From NCBI RefSeq assembly GCF_002165135.1, contig NZ_NFZQ01000001.1, positions 124,001-188,000 on the forward strand: DNA of 64,000 bases, written 5' to 3'. Of the stretch, positions 55,146 through 62,853 are shown one piece after another. The notes under the pieces are model-generated. The model worked only from the letters and a program-made list of their open reading frames with translations. It made no database searches and was not told the origin of the DNA. Source of the DNA: Pseudomonas sp. SID14000 (GTDB taxonomy: Bacteria; Pseudomonadota; Gammaproteobacteria; Pseudomonadales; Pseudomonadaceae). A program made the translations under genes and the position numbers. Numbering within the stretch: position 1 is the first letter of the stretch; each line of letters begins with the position of its first letter.

Positions 55146-56469
55146 CAAGGTGCTCCGTCGGCAGGTCGAGCATGGCGCCTGCTTCATTCAAGGTAAGGTC
55201 GGTGGCGCGCAGGGCGCCAAAGCCCGGCAGGCGCGCATCACGCAGGTACAGGTCGTAACGGCCCGGCGCGCGGGCCAGCAGGGTGGCCGGGGCAACATGG
55301 GCCACGGCGCAGGATCGAGGGCAACCGGACAGGTGCACGCTGCCGGGCACGCCAGGGCCGAGCAGTGCGGCCAGGATGACGGCGTCCGCCTTGGTCTCGC
55401 CCAGGGCCTTGGCACAGCCGCTGGCGCCGGTGCAGGCGCTTATGCGTGCCAATGGCTCATGGTCGTGGCATAGCAAGCCCAGCGCGGACAGCTCGGCCTG
55501 GGTATGGTCGATGTGTTGCGCTTGCAGGCTGGTCAGCACCAGGCTTTGCCAGGGACTCAGGTGCAGGCTGCCATCGCCCCGTTCACGGGCAACGCGCGCG
55601 GCGCCCCGCAGCATGGCCGGAGTCAGGCGCCCCTGCGGCGGGGCAACGCCCAAGGCCAGACCCTGCGCCTGGGGCAGAACGCCCAGCCACGAGATGTTGT
55701 GCGATTCACGTCGCCAGGCGAGCACGGCGGAGTCGCGGCGGATGGCCAGGCCGAGCCCGTTGATGAAATCGGTTGTCGAACACACCTCGAGCAACTGGCG
55801 CATGCGCGACTGTGCCGGGGTGGCCAGGTCGAGGAAGCGCTCCAGTACCGCACGCACCAGTGCCAGGCCTTGTTCCGCCGGCACTGCGCCGAGCACCAGG
55901 CCGTCTGCCGGGCAACCCGCCAGGCCAAACGCCAGCCAGGTCTGCTGCTCCAGACGCAGGGCCGACAGCCACAGGTCATGGGGGTGTTCGAGCATGGCCA
56001 GGTTTTCGCCGGCATCCAGCTGCACGGCGAACTTGGCCGACAACTGGTGAAAACGCGGGGTTCCTTCCAGCAGCTCGAGGATCTGCCCGGCCAGCGGCCG
56101 AGCGTCCAGCAGCATCGCCGGGTCATGCCCGGCCAGCGGGCTGAGCATCAGGTTGCGCACATCGTCACCGGCGGCATCACGTGGGCCCAGGCCGGCAGCG
56201 AGCAGTGTCTCGACCAGGCCACGATGCTCGCTGCCGATGCCACGAATCTGCAGGTTGCCGCGGTTGGTGGCCTCGATCACGCCACCGGCGAAACGCTCGG
56301 CTGCCGCCGCCACAGCATCGGCCTGGTCGGCCAGCAGCAGGCCACCCGGCAGCTTGATGCGGCAGATACCGCCATCACGGGCACTGACGATGCGCCACAA
56401 CCCCGGGCAGGCCGAGGGACGGGGCGATACATGGGTGGCATGGGCCTGGGTCAAAGGAGCATCCGGCAA
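55138..56469 (-). CDS. cobG: Precorrin-3B synthase
   Basis: CobG (443 residues) is the oxygen-dependent monooxygenase of the aerobic cobalamin route; it resembles sulfite/nitrite reductases. The 4Fe-4S ligands are seen in ACTGASGCAKA and HLSGCPRSCA near the C-terminus, and the half-domain motif ATNRGNLQIRGI is near 67-78. It is the first gene of cobGHIJ and faces cobL across 226 bp with a REP pair. No cobalamin riboswitch sequence was recognised upstream. Confidence 0.94.
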   Translation of the reverse strand: MPDAPLTQAHATHVSPRPSACPGLWRIVSARDGGICRIKLPGGLLLADQADAVAAAAERFAGGVIEATNRGNLQIRGIGSEHRGLVETLLAAGLGPRDAAGDDVRNLMLSPLAGHDPAMLLDARPLAGQILELLEGTPRFHQLSAKFAVQLDAGENLAMLEHPHDLWLSALRLEQQTWLAFGLAGCPADGLVLGAVPAEQGLALVRAVLERFLDLATPAQSRMRQLLEVCSTTDFINGLGLAIRRDSAVLAWRRESHNISWLGVLPQAQGLALGVAPPQGRLTPAMLRGAARVARERGDGSLHLSPWQSLVLTSLQAQHIDHTQAELSALGLLCHDHEPLARISACTGASGCAKALGETKADAVILAALLGPGVPGSVHLSGCPRSCAVAHVAPATLLARAPGRYDLYLRDARLPGFGALRATDLTLNEAGAMLDLPTEHLDD

Positions 56470-56572
56470 TCTGTGAAAATGCGCTTGAGTGTAGAAGGCG
56501 CGGTATTATGCCTGCTTTGTCCGGCGGCATGAAAAGCCGGTGGTCTAGCATCATTCGAGTTTGAGCAGAAAT

Positions 56573-56677
56573 TTGGGGGCGCTGCGCACCCCATCGCGAC
56601 ACAAGGCCGCTCCTACAGGGATCACCACTCCCTGTGGGAGCGGCCTTGTGTCGCGATGGGCTGCACAGCAGCCCCAG
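56573..56677. repeat. REP inverted pair between divergent cobG and cobL
   Basis: TGGGGGCGCTGCGCACCCCA with a GCGACACAAGGCCGCTCC unit faces its partner GGAGCGGCCTTGTGTCGC with GGGCTGCACAGCAGCCCCA. It is the only REP pair in the window lying upstream of both neighbouring genes, ending 19 bp before the cobL ATG, so it falls within the cobL leader or promoter. Confidence 0.86.
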
Positions 56678-56695
56678 GATCTTGAAGAGGTATCC

Positions 56696-57907
56696 ATGGC
56701 ACCCTGGCTGACAGTTGTAGGTATCGGCGAAGACGGCTTCAGCGGCCTGGGCAAGCAGGCCCGGCGCGCGCTGCTGGGCGCTTCGCGGATCTTCGGCAGC
56801 CCGCGCCAGCTGGCCTTGCTACCACGCTGCGTGGCCGGCGAACGGCTGGGCTGGCCAAGCCCGTTCTCGCTGGCACCGGTGCTTGCCCTGCGCGGCGAGC
56901 CGGTGTGCGTGCTGGCCAGCGGCGACCCGATGCTCTACGGTGTCGGCGCCAGCCTGGCGCGCCAGTTGCCCGCCGCTGAAATGCGTGTGCTGTCGATGCC
57001 CTCGTCCTGCGCCCTGGCCGCCGCCCGCCTGGGCTGGCCACTGCAGGACGTACAGGTGGTATCGCTGGTTGCTCGGCCCCTGGCAGCGCTCAATGCCCAC
57101 CTGCACAGCGGCGTGCGCCTGCTGGTGCTGAGCAACGACGGCGACAGCCCGGCCGTAATTGCCACGCAGCTGCGCGAGCGGGGCTTCGGGCCAAGCCGCC
57201 TGCGAGTCTTCGAACACTTGGGTGGCGTGGACGAACGGGAGTTGGCCGGCACCGCGCAGGACTGGCCGCACAACGACGTCGCCGCGCTCAACCTGGTAGC
57301 CATCGAGTGCCTGGCGTCGCCCGAGGCGCCGCGCCTGCACCGGCTGGCCGGGCTGCCGGACAGCGCCTTCCGCCATGACGGCCAACTGACCAAGCGCGAT
57401 GTCCGCGCCATCACCCTCGCCCGCCTGGCACCACAGCCCGGCGAGCTGCTGTGGGACGTAGGCGCCGGCTGCGGTTCGATCGGCATCGAATGGATGCGCG
57501 CCCACCCGGCCTGCCGCGCCCTGGCCATCGAGGCCGACGCAGGCCGCCAGGGCTTCATCGAGCACAACCGCGATGCGCTGGGTGTACCCGGCCTGCAATT
57601 GGTCTGCGGCCAGGCACCGGCGGCGCTGGAGGGCCTGGAGCGGCCGGATGCTGTCTTCATCGGTGGCGGCGTCACCCGCGAAGGTGTTCTCGACCTGTGC
57701 TGGGCAAACCTGCGCCCCGGTGGCCGGCTGGTAGCCAATGCGGTGACCCTGCAAAGCGAACTGGCCCTGGCGCATTTCCGAGAACGCCATGGCGGCGAGC
57801 TGACCCGCATCCATGTCGCCCATGCCCAGCCATTGGGCGCGTTCGACACTTGGCGCCAGGCGCTGCCGATCACATTGCTGGACGTGGTGAAACCCGCCGA
57901 TGCGTGA
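56696..57907 (+). CDS. cobL: Precorrin-6Y C5,15-methyltransferase (decarboxylating)
   Basis: CobL (403 residues) methylates C5 and C15 and removes the C12 acetate carboxyl. The N-terminal half is CbiE-like ([29 protein letters not shown]). The C-terminal half is CbiT-like, with the SAM motif [21 protein letters not shown] (about 251-271). AGAGG lies 7 nt before the ATG. It overlaps cbiD by 8 nt, forming the operon cobL-cbiD-cobK. Confidence 0.95.
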   Translation: MAPWLTVVGIGEDGFSGLGKQARRALLGASRIFGSPRQLALLPRCVAGERLGWPSPFSLAPVLALRGEPVCVLASGDPMLYGVGASLARQLPAAEMRVLSMPSSCALAAARLGWPLQDVQVVSLVARPLAALNAHLHSGVRLLVLSNDGDSPAVIATQLRERGFGPSRLRVFEHLGGVDERELAGTAQDWPHNDVAALNLVAIECLASPEAPRLHRLAGLPDSAFRHDGQLTKRDVRAITLARLAPQPGELLWDVGAGCGSIGIEWMRAHPACRALAIEADAGRQGFIEHNRDALGVPGLQLVCGQAPAALEGLERPDAVFIGGGVTREGVLDLCWANLRPGGRLVANAVTLQSELALAHFRERHGGELTRIHVAHAQPLGAFDTWRQALPITLLDVVKPADA

Positions 57908-58994
57908 AGAAACCCGCGAACAGCCCGCTCCCCTGCGCAGCGGCCTGACCACCGGTAGCTGCGCCACTGCCACCAGCCTGGCGGCAGCACGCTTGCTGCT
58001 GGGCGGCGAGAGCAGCGATGCCGTCAGCATCACCCTGCCCAAGGGCAAGGTGGTGCAGATGCGCCTGGAGTTCTGCCGCCTAACCAGCGAAGGCGCCGAA
58101 GCGGGCACGCTCAAGGACGCCGGTGACGACCCGGACGTGACCCATGGCGCCCTGCTCTATAGCCAGGTGCGCCTGCTGCCCGAACCGGGCGTCCGTTTTG
58201 TCGCCGGCACCGGCGTCGGCACCGTGACCCGCCCGGGGCTGGTGCTGGCGGTGGGTGAGCCGGCCATCAACCCGGTGCCACGGCGCATGATCAGCGAACA
58301 CCTGCAACGCCTGGCGGACGAATGCAGCTACACCGGCGGTTTCGAGGTCACGGTCAACGTGCAAGGCGGCGAGCAACTGGCACTGAAGACCATGAACCCG
58401 CGCCTTGGCATCCTCGGCGGGCTGTCGATCCTCGGCACCAGCGGCATCGTGCGGCCGTTTTCCTGCGCGGCCTACATCGCCTCGATCCACCAGGGCATCG
58501 ACGTCGCCCACACCAACGGCTACACGCACATTGCCGCGTGCACCGGTAACGCCAGCGAGGACACCATGCGCCGCGTCTATGGCCTGCCGGAAATTGCCCT
58601 GATCGAAATGGGCGACTTCGTCGGTGCGGTGCTCAAGCACCTGCGCAAGGTACCGGTGCCACGCCTGACCCTGTGCGGCGGCTTCGGCAAGATCAGCAAG
58701 CTGGCCGCCGGGCACATGGACCTGCACAGCCGTCACTCCAGCATCGATTTGCCGCAACTGGCCGGCTGGGCTGCGGACGTCGGCGCCGATGAGGCGCTGC
58801 AGGCCGCGATCATTGCTGCCAACACCAGCCAGCAGGCCCTGGCACTGGCCCATGCAGCCGGGATTCCCTTGGGTGACGCGGTGTGCGCCCATGCCCTGGC
58901 CTTCGCTCGCAGCGTGGTGCCGGCGCAGGTGCAGGTGGAGGTGTTCGCCATTGACCGCCAGGGTGGCATCGTCGGCCGGGCGGGTGTGCAATGA
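57900..58994 (+). CDS. cbiD: Cobalt-precorrin-5B C1-methyltransferase
   Basis: CbiD (364 residues) methylates C1 and removes the acetyl fragment; it belongs to the anaerobic route but replaces CobF in several oxygen-dependent organisms. Motifs include [19 protein letters not shown] at 12-30, [21 protein letters not shown] and [18 protein letters not shown]. Finding it with cobG means this pathway is a hybrid. The stop overlaps the cobK start (ATGA). Confidence 0.95.
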   Translation: MREETREQPAPLRSGLTTGSCATATSLAAARLLLGGESSDAVSITLPKGKVVQMRLEFCRLTSEGAEAGTLKDAGDDPDVTHGALLYSQVRLLPEPGVRFVAGTGVGTVTRPGLVLAVGEPAINPVPRRMISEHLQRLADECSYTGGFEVTVNVQGGEQLALKTMNPRLGILGGLSILGTSGIVRPFSCAAYIASIHQGIDVAHTNGYTHIAACTGNASEDTMRRVYGLPEIALIEMGDFVGAVLKHLRKVPVPRLTLCGGFGKISKLAAGHMDLHSRHSSIDLPQLAGWAADVGADEALQAAIIAANTSQQALALAHAAGIPLGDAVCAHALAFARSVVPAQVQVEVFAIDRQGGIVGRAGVQ

Positions 58995-59728
58995 ACGGGC
59001 GCATCCTGTTGCTGGGCGGCGTCACCGAAGCCCTGGCCATCGCTCGCCGTCTCGGCCCACAGCATGTCTACAGCCTGGCGGGCATCGGCCGGGTGCCGCA
59101 GGACCTGCAATGCCAGGTTCGGGTCGGCGGCTTTGGCGGCGCCGAGGGCCTGGCCAACTACCTGCACGAGGCGGGAATCACGTTGCTGATCGACGCCACC
59201 CATCCCTATGCCGCACAGATCAGCCGCAATGCCGCCAACGCAGCACGCATTGCCGGCGTTCCGTGCTGGGCCTTGCGCCGCCCGGCCTGGCAGGCACAAG
59301 CGGGGGACGACTGGCGCGAGGTCGAGGACTGGGTAGGGTTGATCGAGGCGCTCAAGCCGTTTCGCAGCCCCTTGTTCACGCTGGGGCGTGAGCCGCTGCA
59401 ACATCTGGATGAGATACCGCCGGACCAGTTCTGGACCTTGCGGGCGCTGGAGGCGTGCCCTGGCAATGATCGCTGCGAAGTGATTGGCGCGCGCGGGCCG
59501 TTCCATATCGAGGATGAGCGGGCGTTGTTCCAGCGCCGCAAGATCGATGTGCTGATCAGCAAGAACAGCGGCAGCGTGGCGACCGAACCGAAGCTGGAGG
59601 TGGCCCGTGAGCTGGGGATACCTGTGCTGATCCTGAAGCGACCGGCTTTGCCGGATGTGGACCGGACATTCGACTCGCTAACCGACCTGGCTGCGACACT
59701 CGACTTGCGCGGACAACACATTCCGTAA
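58991..59728 (+). CDS. cobK: Precorrin-6A reductase
   Basis: CobK (245 residues) reduces the macrocycle of precorrin-6A with NADPH. The N-terminal [18 protein letters not shown] resembles a dinucleotide-binding strand-loop. [17 protein letters not shown] (about 64-80) and [17 protein letters not shown] are family signatures. It overlaps cbiD by 4 nt and ends the operon; a REP pair follows. Confidence 0.94.
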   Translation: MNGRILLLGGVTEALAIARRLGPQHVYSLAGIGRVPQDLQCQVRVGGFGGAEGLANYLHEAGITLLIDATHPYAAQISRNAANAARIAGVPCWALRRPAWQAQAGDDWREVEDWVGLIEALKPFRSPLFTLGREPLQHLDEIPPDQFWTLRALEACPGNDRCEVIGARGPFHIEDERALFQRRKIDVLISKNSGSVATEPKLEVARELGIPVLILKRPALPDVDRTFDSLTDLAATLDLRGQHIP

Positions 59729-59742
59729 GCGCGCCGCGGATC

Positions 59743-59829
59743 CCTGTGGGAGCGGGTTTACCCGGGAAGAAATCAACGCGGTGCATGGCACCGGCTTCGC
59801 CGGTGTTCGCGGGTGAACCCGCTCCCACT
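59743..59829. repeat. REP inverted pair after cobK
   Basis: CCTGTGGGAGCGGGTTTACC faces GGTGAACCCGCTCCCACTG about 40 nt further on. The spacer includes a separate CACCGGCTTCGCCGGTG hairpin. The pair lies in the 240-bp gap before the nfeD-like gene. Confidence 0.83.
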
Positions 59830-59968
59830 GTGGGCACGGCAACGTTCATACATTTGCGTACGACAATTGCTCCCACGGCCACTTCAGACTTTTCTTTCAA
59901 GCCATGAAGTGGCCCTGTGCCGCCCTGCTGCCTTAAACTCGGCACTCCCCCCGGAAGGCGCTACCCAT

Positions 59969-60406
59969 ATGGAAATGCAATGGTGGATCTGGCTGGTCTT
60001 CGGCATCGCGCTAATCCTGCTCGAACTGGTCCTGCCGACGTTCTTCATCCTCTGGTTCGGCATCGGTGCCGTGCTGGTTTCGCTCATTTCGCTGGCCGCT
60101 CCCAGCCTGCAACTGGACATGCAGGTGTTGCTGTGGGTGCTGCTGTCATCAGTCACCACTGCACTGTGGTTCAAGCTGTTCCGGCGCAAACAGCCAGACG
60201 TGCGCTGGACCGCCGACAGCGTGATCGGCGAAGTGGGGCTGCTGACCGCTGGCGTCTCGGAGTTCCAGAAAGGCCGCGTACGCTTCCAGAAGCCGATCCT
60301 CGGCAACGAAGAATGGACCTGTATCGCCGACAGCGAGATCGCGGCTGGCGAGCGGGTGCGCCTGACGGCCATCGAAGGGAATACTGTCCGGGTCATCCGG
60401 GCCTGA
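59969..60406 (+). CDS. NfeD-like membrane protein (short form)
   Basis: This 145-residue protein has two or three membrane helices (about 6-28, 30-45 and 50-68) and a C-terminal OB-fold NfeD domain (about 85-145, with SVIGEVGLLTAG and GERVRLTAIEGNTVRVI). It lacks the ClpP-like protease domain of long NfeD. Short NfeD proteins pair with SPFH/stomatin proteins, and such a gene follows 26 nt downstream. A second ATG two codons on is an alternative start. Confidence 0.9.
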   Translation: MEMQWWIWLVFGIALILLELVLPTFFILWFGIGAVLVSLISLAAPSLQLDMQVLLWVLLSSVTTALWFKLFRRKQPDVRWTADSVIGEVGLLTAGVSEFQKGRVRFQKPILGNEEWTCIADSEIAAGERVRLTAIEGNTVRVIRA

Positions 60407-60432
60407 ATCCGCACTAAAAGGAATTTCGCATC

Positions 60433-61287
60433 ATGACCAGTTTAATAGTCGTCGCCGCCATTGCCCTGTTCGTCCTGATCACCGTATTCAAAGGGGTACG
60501 CATCGTGCCCCAGGGCGAGGAATGGATCGTCGAGCGCCTGGGCCGCTACCACAGCACGCTCAAGCCCGGCCTGAACATCGTCATCCCGTACATGGACGTG
60601 GTCGCCTACCGCCTGCCGACCAAGGACATCATCCTCGATGTGCAGCAGCAGGAAATCATCACCAGGGACAACGCAGTGATCGTCGCCAACGCCCTGTGCT
60701 TCGCCAAGGTGGTCGACCCGCAGAAGGCCTCCTATGGCGTACAGGACTTCTCCTTCGCCGTCACCAGCCTGACCATGACCTCGCTGCGCGCCATCGTCGG
60801 CGCCATGGACCTGGACGAAGCGCTGTCCAGCCGCGAGCAGATCAAGGCGCGCCTGCGCGAGGCGATGTCCGAGCAGACCGAAGACTGGGGCGTGACCGTG
60901 CGCTCGGTGGAAATCCAGGACATCAAGCCCTCGGAAAACATGCAACTGGCCATGGAGCGCCAGGCGGCTGCCGAGCGTGAGCGCAAGGCCGACGTGACCC
61001 GTGCCGAAGGGGCCAAGCAGGCGGCGATCCTCGAGGCAGAAGCGCGCTTGCAGGCGGCCAGGCTGGATGCCGAGGCGCAGATCAGCCTGGCCGAAGCCTC
61101 GGCGCGGGCGATTTCGCTGGTCAAGGACGCGGTTGGCAACGAGACCGTGCCGGCGATGTACCTGCTGGGCGAGCGTTATGTGGGGGCGATGGAGAACCTG
61201 GCGGGCAGCAGCAACGCCAAGGTGGTGGTGCTGCCGGCGGACCTGCAGGAGACCGTGCGTGGGCTGATGGGCCGCAACAAGGCGTGA
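60433..61287 (+). CDS. SPFH/stomatin-family protein (QmcA-like)
   Basis: This 284-residue protein has one N-terminal membrane helix (about 2-20) and an SPFH domain (about 22-190: VPQGEEWIVERLGRYHSTLKPG, TKDIILDVQQQEIITRDN). An alanine/glutamate-rich coiled coil (about 185-235) follows, then a hydrophobic C-terminal segment. It should form large ring or cage assemblies at the inner membrane with the NfeD partner encoded just upstream. Relatives influence membrane microdomains and protease access. Confidence 0.93.
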   Translation: MTSLIVVAAIALFVLITVFKGVRIVPQGEEWIVERLGRYHSTLKPGLNIVIPYMDVVAYRLPTKDIILDVQQQEIITRDNAVIVANALCFAKVVDPQKASYGVQDFSFAVTSLTMTSLRAIVGAMDLDEALSSREQIKARLREAMSEQTEDWGVTVRSVEIQDIKPSENMQLAMERQAAAERERKADVTRAEGAKQAAILEAEARLQAARLDAEAQISLAEASARAISLVKDAVGNETVPAMYLLGERYVGAMENLAGSSNAKVVVLPADLQETVRGLMGRNKA

Positions 61288-61398
61288 GATTGATTTAGCC
61301 TGCTTCAACCACCTAACTGCGTCACTTCACCGCACCCTGCCATTTTTACCTATACTCGGCCTTACAATAGCCACCACGATTCCTGACCGGATCTCTCC

Positions 61399-61788
61399 AT
61401 GCCCCCACGTCGGCACATCGCCTGGATAGCCTGCCTTGCAGTGCTGTTCAACCTGCTGGCCATGCCGCTGTCCTCTGCCGCGCCCAAGGGCCCGGCCGAG
61501 CAGCTGCTGTGGGGGGCCTTCTGTTCCAGCATGGCCAACAAGGCCAAGGTCGACGTCCAGGCCCTGGCCAAGATCGACCTCGGCCCGCAAAGCGACGACA
61601 GCGCCAGCATGATGAATTGCTGGTGCTGCTCCGGTGCCGCGCCGCTGCTGGCCTTGCCCGGCTACCCGCCGCAGCTGCACAACCCGCCGATACTGCTAAC
61701 CGGCCTGCTGCCGCCACCCGCCGACTACCACGCCACGCCGCGCCAACTCTGGCCGGCGCTCAACCCCCGTGCCTCTCCGCTGGCCTGA
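61399..61788 (+). CDS. DUF2946-like periplasmic protein, copper-cluster member 1
   Basis: The 129-residue product has a signal peptide (about 1-28, ending SSAA) and cysteines at 42, 74, 76 and 77 (NCWCC). A proline-rich tail follows. I place it in or near the DUF2946 family, whose members sit beside copper-uptake receptors. Metal binding by the CWCC group is inference. It is the first gene of a run of four plus-strand genes ending in oprC. TATACT at 61351-61356 could be a -10 box, with no good -35. Confidence 0.65.
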   Translation: MPPRRHIAWIACLAVLFNLLAMPLSSAAPKGPAEQLLWGAFCSSMANKAKVDVQALAKIDLGPQSDDSASMMNCWCCSGAAPLLALPGYPPQLHNPPILLTGLLPPPADYHATPRQLWPALNPRASPLA

Positions 61789-61835
61789 GTTCATCACGCT
61801 GTCTGCCTGAACCTGAACAGAAACGGAGATTCACC

Positions 61836-62321
61836 ATGCTCAAGCACGCCCTCGTCATGGCCGCCCTGTTGCTGCCCGGCGCCTTTGCCAATGCTCACGA
61901 ATACAGTGTGGGTGACCTGCACATCGCCCACCCCTGGTCACTGCAGCTGCCCCCCAACGCCCCCAACGTCGCCGCGTATTTCGTGGTGCACAACAATGGC
62001 CAGGCCGACGACCGCCTGCTCAGCGTTGACAGCCCCATCAGCGATGACGCGCAACTGCACGAGCATGCCATGAGCGCCAGCGGTGCCATGAAGATGCAGC
62101 AGGTGCCCAGCGTGGTGGTGCCCGCCGGCAAGGACCTGACCTTCGCCCCCAGCGCCTACCATGTGATGCTGATGCAGCCCAAGGACCGCAGCCTGCTCAG
62201 CGATGGCAAGCGCTTCCCGTTGACCCTGCACTTCGAAAAGGCCGGCGATATCACCGTCGATGTGGCCGTGCAGAAGCAGGCGCCGACGGACCAGCCGCAA
62301 ACCCACGAACACGCGCACTGA
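61836..62321 (+). CDS. PCuAC-type periplasmic copper chaperone
   Basis: This 161-residue protein has a signal peptide ending at ANA (20) and a cupredoxin-like PCuAC/DUF461 domain. The copper motif H-(M)-x10-M-x21-H-x-M is matched by His75, Met87, His109 and Met111, with Glu at the optional Met position. The mature N-terminus starts HEYSVGD and the tail HEHAH is His-rich, offering more metal ligands. PCuAC proteins deliver Cu(I) to cytochrome oxidase. Here it is encoded between two DUF2946 genes, 47 nt after the first. Confidence 0.92.
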   Translation: MLKHALVMAALLLPGAFANAHEYSVGDLHIAHPWSLQLPPNAPNVAAYFVVHNNGQADDRLLSVDSPISDDAQLHEHAMSASGAMKMQQVPSVVVPAGKDLTFAPSAYHVMLMQPKDRSLLSDGKRFPLTLHFEKAGDITVDVAVQKQAPTDQPQTHEHAH

Positions 62322-62343
62322 TCACCCGCTCAAGGCACTCGTC

Positions 62344-62787
62344 ATGAGCACGCCGCGCAACAGCATCAGCCGTACCACCCGCCCTGACCGCAGGCGCGCC
62401 GGTGGCGGATGGCTGAGCCTGTTCGCCATGTGGATGATCTTCATCGGCCCGCTGATTTCCCAGTCGATGCCGATGGACCACCACGCCGGCATGAACATGC
62501 CGATGAACATGCCGATGAACATGCCGATGGCGACCGCCCATCAGCATGGCGGCGACACCCATCACGGCCAGGCTGGCGATGGCCAGCTGCATGTGATGTG
62601 GGAGAAATGCGGTTACTGCAGCCTGTTGTTCAACTGCCCGGCCCTGCCCCAGGCCCTCAGCCCACTCAGCGCCGACAGCGTCGTCCCCACCACCCACCTG
62701 TTCGCCCCAACGCGCCAGGGCCATGCCCGGCAGGCTGTATTCCCCGGCGCGCGCAGCCGCGCTCCACCCTCCTCGATCAACGTCTGA
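62344..62787 (+). CDS. DUF2946-family protein with Met/His-rich repeat
   Basis: This 147-residue protein has a basic N-terminus and one hydrophobic segment (about 23-40), then a metal-ligand-rich stretch: DHHAGMNMPMNMPMNMPMA at 45-63 and HQHGGDTHHG at 66-75. A C-x2-C-x5-C cluster follows at 89-98 (CGYCSLLFNC), typical of DUF2946. The Met-rich part is encoded by three exact tandem 12-nt repeats. It lies 22 nt after the PCuAC gene and 66 nt before oprC. Periplasmic copper binding is a reasonable inference. Confidence 0.82.
   Translation: MSTPRNSISRTTRPDRRRAGGGWLSLFAMWMIFIGPLISQSMPMDHHAGMNMPMNMPMNMPMATAHQHGGDTHHGQAGDGQLHVMWEKCGYCSLLFNCPALPQALSPLSADSVVPTTHLFAPTRQGHARQAVFPGARSRAPPSSINV
62491..62526 (+). 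repeat. Three tandem copies of a 12-nt repeat
   Basis: ATGAACATGCCG occurs three times in a row, encoding (MNMP)3 in the DUF2946 protein, and is followed by ATGGCG. Such exact short repeats change copy number easily, so the length of the Met-rich segment may differ between strains. Confidence 0.95.
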
Positions 62788-62853
62788 ACCCACATTTTGC
62801 GCACGGAGCCAGGAGGCTTCGCGCTGACTCATGACTGATCGACTGGAATCATT

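Noticed and set aside
56470..56695. Possible cobalamin riboswitch between cobG and cobL
   Set aside because: No GCCACTG B12-box-like sequence on either strand; the visible structure is an ordinary REP pair.
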